Assembly (NCBI RefSeq): GCF_025165815.1
Contig: NZ_JAFFZE010000010.1
Location: forward strand, 248,001 to 312,000
Origin: Actinophytocola gossypii
GTDB taxonomy: Bacteria > Actinomycetota > Actinomycetes > Mycobacteriales > Pseudonocardiaceae
Direction of reading: 5' to 3'
Length of the DNA stretch: 64,000 nucleotides
Made by a program: the position numbers and the translations under genes. Under the pieces are notes generated by a model, which made no database searches, was not told the DNA's origin, and worked only from the letters and a program-made list of their open reading frames with translations. This document shows, piece after piece, positions 16,605 to 24,233 of the stretch; the stretch's first letter is position 1, and every line of letters starts with the position of its first letter.

Positions 16605-17477
16605 CTAACCGAGATGCCGGCGCATGGCCGCGGCGACCGCCCGGTCGTGGTCGGTCTCCTCGGGCATCGCGTCGAGCAGGGCGGTGGTGCGGGCGGCGAT
16701 GGCGTCGACCATCATCCGGTCGGTGTGCAGGTAGAGCTGGTCGGCGCGGATCGCGGCGAGCACCTGGTCGCCGACCTGCTCCGGGTCGAGGCCCAGCTCG
16801 CCGAGCAGCGTCTCCCGGACTGTCCAGGCCTGGTCGACCGCGACCTGCTCCTCGGCTGTGCGCGCCGCCGCCGGCTCGCTGGCCCGGCTGGTGGCCGCGA
16901 TGCCGGTCGCCACCAGGCCGGGACAGAGCACGGTGAGCCCGATCCCGTGTGGTTCGAGCAGCAGCCGCAGCGCCTCCGACATGCCGACCACCGCGTACTT
17001 CGCCGTGTGGTACATGAACTCGGTGCCGGCCATGACCGCCAGCCCGGCGCCGGACGAGGTGTTCACGACGTGGCCCGGCCCGCCGCGGGCGAGCATCCGA
17101 GGCAGGAACGTCTGGACGCCGTTGACGACGCCGCCGAGGTTGACCCCGAGCACCAGGTCCCAGTGCGCGTAGGTCATCTCGGCCAGGCCGAGCCCGCTGC
17201 CGACGCCGGCGTTGTTGCACAGCACCGAGACCGGCCCGAGCCGGCTCTCCACCTCGTCGGCGACGCGCTCGAATGCCGTTCGGTCCCGCACGTCCAGCTC
17301 GAAGGCCGCGACCTCGGTGAGTTCGGCGAGTTCGGCCCGCGCACGGTCGAGCTCGGCCGCGTCGAGGTCGGCGACGGCCACCTTCGCGCCCTCGCGGGCG
17401 AACGCCCGGGCCATCGCGAGCCCGATCCCGCGAGCCCCGCCGGTGACGAACACCGTCCTGCCGTCGAACGTGTCCAT
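16605..17477 (-). CDS. Short-chain dehydrogenase/reductase (SDR)
   Basis: 290 residues, classical SDR. TGGARGIG (about residues 11-18) binds NAD(P), NNAG follows, and the catalytic Ser and YxxxK (NTSSGAG, then YHTAK) are present. The acidic residue after beta-2 (VADLD) favours NAD(H). The substrate is unknown. ATG at 17477 is preferred over GTG at 17483 because AAGGAG lies 5 nt before it. The gene is divergent from a TetR regulator whose candidate operators fill the 74-bp gap, so the regulator probably represses it. Confidence 0.9.
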   Translation of the reverse strand: MDTFDGRTVFVTGGARGIGLAMARAFAREGAKVAVADLDAAELDRARAELAELTEVAAFELDVRDRTAFERVADEVESRLGPVSVLCNNAGVGSGLGLAEMTYAHWDLVLGVNLGGVVNGVQTFLPRMLARGGPGHVVNTSSGAGLAVMAGTEFMYHTAKYAVVGMSEALRLLLEPHGIGLTVLCPGLVATGIAATSRASEPAAARTAEEQVAVDQAWTVRETLLGELGLDPEQVGDQVLAAIRADQLYLHTDRMMVDAIAARTTALLDAMPEETDHDRAVAAAMRRHLG

Positions 17478-17490
17478 ACGCACTCCTTGG

Positions 17491-17540
17491 TTGCAGTTGA
17501 TGCTTAATTACACTCACTGCAAGTATGCAGACGCTGCAGT
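17491..17540. promoter_or_regulatory. Triple TGCAGT/ACTGCA repeats, probable TetR operator
   Basis: Three copies of one 6-mer occur: TGCAGT at 17492-17497, ACTGCA at 17516-17521 and TGCAGT at 17535-17540. The first two also extend to TTGCAGT and ACTGCAA. They form two overlapping inverted repeats in an AT-richer gap between divergent SDR and TetR genes, the usual position for a TetR autoregulatory operator. Confidence 0.6.
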
Positions 17541-17551
17541 AGGCTGTCCAC

Positions 17552-18259
17552 ATGACCGAGCCCGGCCTGCGCGAGCGCAAGAAGCAACGCACCCGTCGAG
17601 CGCTGGTCGACGCGGCGATGCGCCTGTTCGACGAGCAGGGGTACGACGAGACCTCGGTCGCGGCGATCGCGGCCGCCGCCGAGGTGTCGACCAGGACGTT
17701 CTTCACCCACTTCCCCACCAAGGACGACGTCTTCTTCGCCTCGAACGACGAGGGCATCGACGCGGCCCTCGGCGTGCTGGCCACACGCGCGGCCGGCGAG
17801 CGGCCGCTCGACGTGCTGGTCCGGGCGGTCGAGCGGATGTCGGTGGCCCACTCGGCCGCGCTGGCGCACGCCGCCGAGTTCGGCCCACTACGGCTGCGCC
17901 TGCTCAACTCGGTACCCGCGCTCCGCGCCCGCGCCGTGCACCGGTTCGCCGACGCCCAACAACGCCTCGCCGACGCCCTGCACGACGCCTATCCCGAGGT
18001 CGACCGGGTCACGGCCTCGGCGACCGTCGGCGCGCTCGTCGGCGCGGTGGTCAGCACCACGTTGAGCGGTCTCGCGGCGCACGAGCCGGACCTGCCGGAC
18101 GCCCTCCGCCGCGCGATCGACGTCGCCGTCCAGGGCGTCGCCGTCACCCTCGACCCGCTGTGCGGCCGCGACGCAACTGACACAGTGCCCACCGTCCGCG
18201 CCAACGGCGAACACCGTGACACTGCCTTACCGCCCCGGGACACGACGACGATGCCGTGA
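17552..18259 (+). CDS. TetR-family regulator
   Basis: 235 residues. The N-terminal TetR helix-turn-helix is clear (LVDAAMRLFDEQGYDETSVAAIAAAAEVSTRTFFTHF region, residues about 16-60); the C-terminal ligand domain is unassigned. It is divergent from the SDR gene with shared inverted repeats in the gap, so autoregulation and repression of the SDR gene are likely. The last 30 residues are Thr/Arg/Pro-rich and look unstructured. It ends 62 bp from the converging GPP34 gene. Confidence 0.9.
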   Translation: MTEPGLRERKKQRTRRALVDAAMRLFDEQGYDETSVAAIAAAAEVSTRTFFTHFPTKDDVFFASNDEGIDAALGVLATRAAGERPLDVLVRAVERMSVAHSAALAHAAEFGPLRLRLLNSVPALRARAVHRFADAQQRLADALHDAYPEVDRVTASATVGALVGAVVSTTLSGLAAHEPDLPDALRRAIDVAVQGVAVTLDPLCGRDATDTVPTVRANGEHRDTALPPRDTTTMP

Positions 18260-18321
18260 TGGCGCAGAGCACTCAACCGGACGGCCGGGTCGACCCCACC
18301 GAGACCGGCCATGCCCCCGGG

Positions 18322-19023
18322 TCAGTGGTGGCCGGTGGACAGCAGGGCCGCGCCGACCGACGTCTCCACGTCCGCGAGCAGGTGGTGCAGCGGCGCGGGC
18401 AGGCCGGCTCGCAGCCGGGACATCATCGTCCTGACCTCGGTCGCGGGGAGGTCCCACGCCGGAAGCTTCTCGCGGAGTCCGGTGGCGTCGACGAGCCCGG
18501 CGAGCAGCACCGCGTTCAGGCTGGTGTCCGCGCCCCGGTTGCGCATCAGTCCGAAGATCCGGGCCTCCGGGCCCATCGCCCGGTTCGGGTCGACGGCGTG
18601 GTACTCCATACTCGAACCACCCCACCAGCGTCGCGCCCGGACCTCCCGCAGCAGCCCGGCGGCGAACAGCCGGGCGACCACGCCGTCGGTGACGTCGTGG
18701 CGCAGCTCGCTGAGCCATGCCGAGACCGGCTGCCCCGGGTGGCGGGCGATCCGCTCGGTGATCTGCTCGCTGATCTCGTCCGACCCGTGGCCGTCGGCCC
18801 GGTGTCGTCCGGTTCGGGCCGCCCGCAGGTTGGCGGCGAGGATGTAGTCGTCGGTCTGCCCGACCCGCCCGTCCAGCATCAGCTCGGTGAGCAGCGCGCC
18901 GGTCAGCCCGAGGCTCAGTACGACCGGCTGCAGCCTGGGGCGCATCCGGGTCGCTTCGTGGTCGTGCGCGGCCAGGAAGAACTCGTCGGCCAGCCGCAGC
19001 CCCGGCAATTGACTGCTCGCCAT
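18322..19023 (-). CDS. GPP34 (GOLPH3/VPS74-like) phosphoprotein-family protein
   Basis: 233 residues. The N-terminal LADEFFLAAHD, then GLTGALLTELMLDGRV, and the long helical remainder follow the GPP34 pattern. Eukaryotic members bind PI4P at the Golgi; actinobacteria often carry several copies of unknown role, some beside secondary-metabolite genes. No signal or membrane helix is seen. ATG at 19023 follows AGGGGA. It is divergent from the NCS1 permease across a 286-bp gap, with no evident functional tie to the catabolic genes. Confidence 0.8.
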   Translation of the reverse strand: MASSQLPGLRLADEFFLAAHDHEATRMRPRLQPVVLSLGLTGALLTELMLDGRVGQTDDYILAANLRAARTGRHRADGHGSDEISEQITERIARHPGQPVSAWLSELRHDVTDGVVARLFAAGLLREVRARRWWGGSSMEYHAVDPNRAMGPEARIFGLMRNRGADTSLNAVLLAGLVDATGLREKLPAWDLPATEVRTMMSRLRAGLPAPLHHLLADVETSVGAALLSTGHH

Positions 19024-19131
19024 GTCCCCTACCCGTCGCGCTACACCGACCCGGTCGGCGCACGACAATTGACGAAGATCACGCGCCGCACAAGTGCTTT
19101 GTCCGAAACAGGCGGGATAATTACCTCGAAT

Positions 19132-19154
19132 GGCCCAACCCGGGGGATTGGGCC
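19132..19154 (+). other. Perfect stem-loop in the leader of the permease operon
   Basis: GGCCCAA (19132-19138) and TTGGGCC (19148-19154) pair exactly around a 9-nt loop, about 155 nt before the permease start. The 286-bp gap (19024-19309) is AT-richer than its surroundings and also holds TTGACA at 19213. The hairpin could be an attenuator element, an operator or a 5' mRNA structure; there is no U-run after it. No known riboswitch was recognised. Confidence 0.4.
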
Positions 19155-19309
19155 TAGAGGGCTTCCGACGTTCGAGTCAAGAAGCAGACTGTTCACAAGC
19201 ACCGCGAATTTTTGACAATCTGACACTCCCGTCCCGGCTTCCAACCCTCAAACATGCCCGGGTGTCAAGATCGCCCTCCTATCGGCAGGCTGAAAGCGGC
19301 GGAGTAGCT

Positions 19310-20890
19310 ATGACCACTGTCAGCACGACCATGACGACTCATCCGGACGGACGGGTCGACCTACCCGATCACTCCGCGATACGCGACAGTCGCTTCTACA
19401 ACGCCGAGCTCGCCCCGGTCCCGGTCGGCTTTCGCACGTGGAACACCTACAACTACACCGCGCTGTGGATGGCCATGGCGTTCTGCGTGCCCAGCTACTC
19501 GCTGGCGGCCGGGCTGATCCTGCTCGGCATGAACTGGCTGCAGGCCTTCCTCACGATCACCCTCGCCAACGTGATCGTGCTGGTGCCGATGCTGCTCAAC
19601 AGCCACGCGGGCACCAAGTACGGCATTCCGTACCCGGTGTACTCGCGCGCCTTCTACGGGATACGCGGCGCGAACCTGGCCGCCCTGCTGCGTGCCCTGG
19701 TCGCCTGCGGCTGGTTCGGGGTGCAGACCTGGATCGGCGGTTCGGCCATGTACTCGATCATCGGCCGGCTGACCGGGCCGGTCTGGGTCGACGCGGGGAT
19801 GATCGCGGGCAAGCCGTGGACGCTGTGGCTGTGCTTCGCGCTGTTCTGGGCCGCCCAGATGGTGCTGATCTGGCGTGGAATGAACGCGGTCAAGATGCTC
19901 GAGAACTGGGCCGCGCCGGTGCTGGCGCTGAGCCTGGTCGCGGTGGCGGTGTGGATCGTCGGCGAGGCAGGCGGAATCGGCACGATCTTCTCCCAGGAGT
20001 CCCAGCTCGGTTGGGGCGCCGACTTCTGGAAGGTCTTCGCCCCCTCGCTGATGGGCATGATCGCGTTCTGGGCCACGTTGTCGCTGAACATCCCGGACTT
20101 CTCCCGGTTCGCCGCCAGCCAGCGCAAGCAGACCATCGGCCAGGCCCTCGGCCTGCCGACCAGCATGGCCTTCATCGCCATCCTGTCGATCATCATCACC
20201 TCGAGCGCCAGGGAGCTCTACGCCGATGAGATGGGCGACGATCTCAGCGCGCTGTTCAACCCGGTGAACCTGGTCAACCAGTTCGACAGCTCGTTCGCCG
20301 TGTTCCTCGGCCTGATCGTGGTCATCGTGGCGACCGTCTCCACGAACCTCGCGGCGAACGTCGTCAGCCCGTCCTACGACTTCTCCAACGCGTTCCCGAA
20401 GCGGATCAGCTTCCGGGCCGGCGGGTTGATCACCGGCATCATCGGCGTGGTCATCCTGCCGTGGAAGCTGTTCGAGGACCCGGACATCTACATCTTCGCC
20501 TGGCTCAACACCTACGGCGGGCTGCTCGCCCCGGTGGCCGGCGTGCTGGCGGCCGGGTACTGGATCCGCGCCCGCACCCACCTCGACCTCCGCGAGCTGT
20601 ACGAGGAGCGGGGCCGGTACTGGTACACCGGGGGCTGGCACTGGCCGGCGCTGGCGGCCACCCTGATCGGCGCCCTGCTCGCCGTCGGCGGCGCGTACTC
20701 GAACGTCGACGCCCAGGGCGTGAAGACCGGACCGTTCCCGGTGGACGGACTGATCCCGTTCCTCAAGGGACTCTACGACTACAGCTGGATGGTCGGATTC
20801 GTGGCAGCATTCGTCGCGTACCTGGTGCTGACCGCGGGCCGGCGCGACGAGGCCGCGTCGCACGAGCGGCGCGCGGAAGGAGTTGTCTGA
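19310..20890 (+). CDS. NCS1-family nucleobase/hydantoin:cation symporter
   Basis: 526 residues with about 12 membrane helices. The NCS1 pattern is clear: WNTYNYTALWMAMAFCVPSYSLAAG at the start, YPVYSRAFYGIRGAN, GWFGVQTWIGG, and LNIPDFSRFA. Likely substrate is uracil, dihydrouracil or a hydantoin, because the next genes open and degrade such rings. GGAG precedes ATG at 19310. Its stop overlaps the next start (TGATG), giving tight translational coupling. It is the first gene of the operon that runs to at least 24133. Confidence 0.92.
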   Translation: MTTVSTTMTTHPDGRVDLPDHSAIRDSRFYNAELAPVPVGFRTWNTYNYTALWMAMAFCVPSYSLAAGLILLGMNWLQAFLTITLANVIVLVPMLLNSHAGTKYGIPYPVYSRAFYGIRGANLAALLRALVACGWFGVQTWIGGSAMYSIIGRLTGPVWVDAGMIAGKPWTLWLCFALFWAAQMVLIWRGMNAVKMLENWAAPVLALSLVAVAVWIVGEAGGIGTIFSQESQLGWGADFWKVFAPSLMGMIAFWATLSLNIPDFSRFAASQRKQTIGQALGLPTSMAFIAILSIIITSSARELYADEMGDDLSALFNPVNLVNQFDSSFAVFLGLIVVIVATVSTNLAANVVSPSYDFSNAFPKRISFRAGGLITGIIGVVILPWKLFEDPDIYIFAWLNTYGGLLAPVAGVLAAGYWIRARTHLDLRELYEERGRYWYTGGWHWPALAATLIGALLAVGGAYSNVDAQGVKTGPFPVDGLIPFLKGLYDYSWMVGFVAAFVAYLVLTAGRRDEAASHERRAEGVV

Positions 20891-21732
20891 TGTCGGAAAT
20901 CATTCGGGCCGGCCTGGTCCAGCAGCGCTGGACGGGCGACAAGGAGTCGATGATCGAGGCCGCCGTGGCCCACATCGCGACCGCGGCCTCGCAGGGCGCA
21001 CAGGTGGTGTGCCTGCAGGAGCTGTTCTACGGCCCGTACTTCTGCCAGGTGCAGGACGCCGACTACTACTCCTACACCGAGCAGATCCCGGACGGTCCGA
21101 CCACGCAGCTGATGTGCGAGCTGGCCGACCAGCACGGCGTGGTGCTCGTGGTGCCGATGTACGAGCAGGAGCAGCCGGGGGTCTACTACAACACCGCCGC
21201 GGTGATCGACGCGGACGGCACCTACCTCGGCAAGCACCGCAAGAACCACATCCCGCAGGTCAAGGGCTTCTGGGAGAAGTTCTACTTCCGGCCGGGCAAC
21301 CTCGGCTACCCGGTGTTCGACACCGCGGTCGGCAAGATCGGCGTCTACATCTGCTACGAGCGGCACTTCCCGGAGGGCTGGCGGGCGCTCGGGCTGGGCG
21401 GCGCGCGGATCGTGTTCAACCCGTCGGCGACCAGCCGGGGCCTGTCGCAGTACCTGTGGCGGCTGGAGCAGCCCGCCGCCGCGGTGGCCAACGAGTACTT
21501 CGTCGGCGCGATCAACCGGGTCGGGGTGGAACCGTTGGGCGACAACGACTTCTATGGTCAGTCGTACTTCGCCGACCCGCGCGGGCAGCTGGTCGGGGAC
21601 GCCGCGTCGGACACCGACGACGAGGTCGTGGTGCGCGACCTGGACATGGGCCGGCTGACCGAGGTCCGCGACCTGTGGCAGTTCTACCGCGACCGCCGCC
21701 CGGACACCTACGACTCGCTGACCGGGGCGTGA
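20890..21732 (+). CDS. Nitrilase-superfamily N-carbamoyl-beta-alanine amidohydrolase (beta-ureidopropionase-like)
   Basis: 280 residues, carbon-nitrogen hydrolase fold with triad Glu44 (LQELF), Lys118 (KHRKNH) and Cys155 (YICYERHFP). It closely follows the beta-ureidopropionase/N-carbamoylputrescine amidase pattern. Directly before dihydropyrimidinase, the expected reaction is N-carbamoyl-beta-alanine to beta-alanine, CO2 and ammonia. A strong GGAAGGAG site lies before ATG at 20890. If the substrate were N-carbamoylputrescine, a putrescine gene would be expected nearby, and none is. Confidence 0.9.
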   Translation: MSEIIRAGLVQQRWTGDKESMIEAAVAHIATAASQGAQVVCLQELFYGPYFCQVQDADYYSYTEQIPDGPTTQLMCELADQHGVVLVVPMYEQEQPGVYYNTAAVIDADGTYLGKHRKNHIPQVKGFWEKFYFRPGNLGYPVFDTAVGKIGVYICYERHFPEGWRALGLGGARIVFNPSATSRGLSQYLWRLEQPAAAVANEYFVGAINRVGVEPLGDNDFYGQSYFADPRGQLVGDAASDTDDEVVVRDLDMGRLTEVRDLWQFYRDRRPDTYDSLTGA

Positions 21733-21737
21733 GGCCG

Positions 21738-23123
21738 ATGCGCACGCTCATCCGCAACGGCACGGTGGTCAATGCCGGCGGCGCGCTGGCCGCGGACGTG
21801 CTGGTCGACGGCGAGACGATCGCCGCGGTCACCGCGCCCGGCCTGTTCGACACCGCGGACCGGGTGATCGAGGCCGAGGGCCGGTACGTGCTGCCCGGCG
21901 GGATCGACGCGCACACGCACATGGAGATGCCGTTCGGCGGCACGTTCTCGGCGGACACCTTCGCCACCGGCACCACCGCGGCGGCGTGGGGCGGGACGAC
22001 CACGATCATCGACTTCGCGGTGCAGGCCAAGGGCACCTCCCTGCTGTCCACCCTGGACAAGTGGCACGAGAAGGCCGACGGGCACTGCGCGGTCGACTAC
22101 GGGTTCCACATGATCGTCTCCGACGTCAACGAGCAGTCGTTGAAGGAGATGGAGTCCTGCATCGACGCGGGCGTGAACAGCTTCAAGATGTTCATGGCCT
22201 ACCCCGGCGTGTTCTACGCGACCGACGGCGAGATCCTGCGCGCGATGAACAAGGCCACCGAGACCGGCTCGATGATCATGATGCACGCGGAGAACGGCAT
22301 CGCGATCGACGAACTGGTCGCCGACGCCATCGCGTCCGGCCGCACCGATCCGGTCGAGCACGGCATCACCCGCCCGCCGGAGCTGGAGGGCGAGGCGACG
22401 TCGCGGGCCATCCGGCTGGCGAAGGTCACCGGCGCACCGCTCTACATCGTGCACCTGTCGGCCCGGCACGCGCTGGAGGCGGTGGCGGAGGCCAGGAACA
22501 CCGGGCAGAACGTGTTCGCCGAGACCTGCCCGCAGTACCTGTACCTGTCCATCGAGGACCTGGCCAAGCCGGAGTTCGAGGGCGCGAAGTACGTGGCGTC
22601 GCCGCCGCTGCGGCCCAAGGACCACCAGGCCGACCTGTGGCGCGGGCTGCGCACCAACGACCTGTCGGTGGTGTCGACGGATCACTGCCCGTTCTGCTTC
22701 AAGGACCAGAAGGAACTTGGCCGAGGGGACTTCTCCAAGATCCCGAACGGCATGCCCGGCGTGGAGCACCGGATGGACCTGCTGCACCAGGGCGTGGTGG
22801 CCGGCGAGCTGTCGCTGGCGCGCTGGGTGGAGGTCGCGTCGGCGACGCCGGCACGGATGTTCGGGCTGTACGGGCGCAAGGGCGTGATCGCGCCCGGGGC
22901 GGACGCGGACATCGTGGTGTACGACCCGGCGGCGACCCAGACGCTGTCGGTCGAGACGCACCACATGAACGTCGACTACTCGGCGTACGAGGGCATGTCG
23001 GTCACCGGCCGGGTGGAGACCGTGCTGTCCCGGGGCTCGGTGGTGATCGCCGACGGCGAGTTCCACGGCCGCGAGGGCCACGGGAAGTTCCTGTCCCGCG
23101 ATCTGTCGCAGTACCTGGTTTAG
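21738..23123 (+). CDS. hydA: Dihydropyrimidinase / D-hydantoinase
   Basis: 461 residues, cyclic amidohydrolase. The binuclear metal site is complete: His59 and His61 (DAHTHMEMP), Lys150 for carbamylation (SFKMFMAYPG), His183, His239 and Asp315 (STDHCPF). It would hydrolyse 5,6-dihydrouracil to N-carbamoyl-beta-alanine. ATG at 21738 is chosen; an in-frame GTG at 21729 overlapping the previous stop is possible. It lies inside one operon with the permease, amidohydrolase and an LLM oxidoreductase, and all intergenic gaps are 11 bp or less. Confidence 0.93.
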   Translation: MRTLIRNGTVVNAGGALAADVLVDGETIAAVTAPGLFDTADRVIEAEGRYVLPGGIDAHTHMEMPFGGTFSADTFATGTTAAAWGGTTTIIDFAVQAKGTSLLSTLDKWHEKADGHCAVDYGFHMIVSDVNEQSLKEMESCIDAGVNSFKMFMAYPGVFYATDGEILRAMNKATETGSMIMMHAENGIAIDELVADAIASGRTDPVEHGITRPPELEGEATSRAIRLAKVTGAPLYIVHLSARHALEAVAEARNTGQNVFAETCPQYLYLSIEDLAKPEFEGAKYVASPPLRPKDHQADLWRGLRTNDLSVVSTDHCPFCFKDQKELGRGDFSKIPNGMPGVEHRMDLLHQGVVAGELSLARWVEVASATPARMFGLYGRKGVIAPGADADIVVYDPAATQTLSVETHHMNVDYSAYEGMSVTGRVETVLSRGSVVIADGEFHGREGHGKFLSRDLSQYLV

Positions 23124-23134
23124 GAGGGTCCACG

Positions 23135-24133
23135 ATGGACTTCGGAGTGGTGCTGCAGACCGACCCGCCGGCGCGGGACGTCGTGCGGCTGATGACCTCG
23201 GCCGAGGAGCAGGGCTTCCGGTACGGCTGGACGTTCGACTCGTGCGTGCTGTGGCAGGAGCCGTTCGTCATCTACTCGCAGATCCTGGCGAGCACCCGGT
23301 CGATGGTGGTGGGGCCGATGGTGACGAACCCGTCCACCCGGGACTGGTCGGTCACCGCGTCGCTGTTCGCCACGCTCAACGACATGTTCGGCAACCGCAC
23401 GGTGTGCGGGATCGGCCGAGGGGACTCCGCGCGCCGGGTCATCGGGCAGAAGCCGGCGTCGCTGTCGGTGCTGCGCGAGTCGATGCACGTGATCCGCGAG
23501 CTGGCCGAGGGCCGGGAGGTCGACCACCACGGGGCGCCGGTGCGGATTCCGTGGGTGCGGGACGGGCGGCTGGAGGTGTGGATGGCCGCGTACGGGCCGA
23601 AGGCGCTCCGGATGGTCGGCGAGCACGCCGACGGCTTCATCCTGCAGACGGCCGACCCCGCGATCACCCGCTGGACGATCGAGTCGGTGCGGGCGGCGGC
23701 CCGTGATGCCGGCCGTGACCCGGGCGGGATCACGATGTGCGTGGCGGCGCCCGCGTACGTCGGTGACGACCTGGCGCACCAGCGGGACCAGTTGCGCTGG
23801 TTCGGCGGGATGGTCGGCAACCACGTGGCGGACCTGGTGGCCAGGTACGGCGAGTCCGGCCCGGTGCCGCGCGAGCTGACCGACTACATCCGCGGCCGGG
23901 AGGGCTACGACTACGCCCACCACGGCAAGGCCGGGAACCCGTCGACCGACTTCGTGCCCGACGAGATCGTCGACCGGTTCTGCCTGCTCGGCCCGGCGTC
24001 GGCGCACGTCGACCGCCTCACCGAGCTGGCCGAGCTGGGTGTCGACCAGTTCGCCATCTACCTGATGCACGACGCGAAGGAGCAGACGCTGGCGGCCTAC
24101 GGCAACGAGATCATCCCGAAGCTCACCGCCTGA
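23135..24133 (+). CDS. LLM-class flavin/F420-dependent oxidoreductase of the hydantoinase-linked type
   Basis: 332 residues with a luciferase-like fold: MDFGVVLQTDPPARDVVRL, the GWTFDSCVLWQEPFVIYSQIL region, VVGPMVTNPSTRDWSV, GIGRGDSARRVIG. From memory it matches the TIGR03842 F420-type family that recurs next to dihydropyrimidinase. No dihydropyrimidine dehydrogenase gene lies in the window, so this protein is the candidate for uracil/dihydrouracil redox chemistry, which is inference. GGAGGG precedes ATG at 23135, 11 bp after the hydA stop. Confidence 0.85.
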   Translation: MDFGVVLQTDPPARDVVRLMTSAEEQGFRYGWTFDSCVLWQEPFVIYSQILASTRSMVVGPMVTNPSTRDWSVTASLFATLNDMFGNRTVCGIGRGDSARRVIGQKPASLSVLRESMHVIRELAEGREVDHHGAPVRIPWVRDGRLEVWMAAYGPKALRMVGEHADGFILQTADPAITRWTIESVRAAARDAGRDPGGITMCVAAPAYVGDDLAHQRDQLRWFGGMVGNHVADLVARYGESGPVPRELTDYIRGREGYDYAHHGKAGNPSTDFVPDEIVDRFCLLGPASAHVDRLTELAELGVDQFAIYLMHDAKEQTLAAYGNEIIPKLTA

Positions 24134-24170
24134 TCAACGATTCGCCGGGTCGGCGGCGGATCACGCAACG

Positions 24171-24189
24171 ATTGCTCGGTATGCGCAAT
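24171..24189. promoter_or_regulatory. Inverted repeat ATTGC-N9-GCAAT upstream of the ornithine-type aminotransferase
   Basis: ATTGC at 24171-24175 and GCAAT at 24185-24189 lie in the 100-bp gap before the aminotransferase, flanked by GCAAC on the left and TTCGC on the right. The shape is like Lrp/AsnC-type or PucR-type sites. It suggests the aminotransferase has its own promoter. Confidence 0.4.
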
Positions 24190-24233
24190 GGTTCGCGGAT
24201 GAAACCGCCGCCGACTGGGCTTAACCTGTTCAC

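Noticed and set aside
19130-19309. Upstream in-frame extension of the NCS1 permease
   Set aside because: Low-quality start, hydrophilic sequence unlike the family, and a good GGAG site before ATG 19310.
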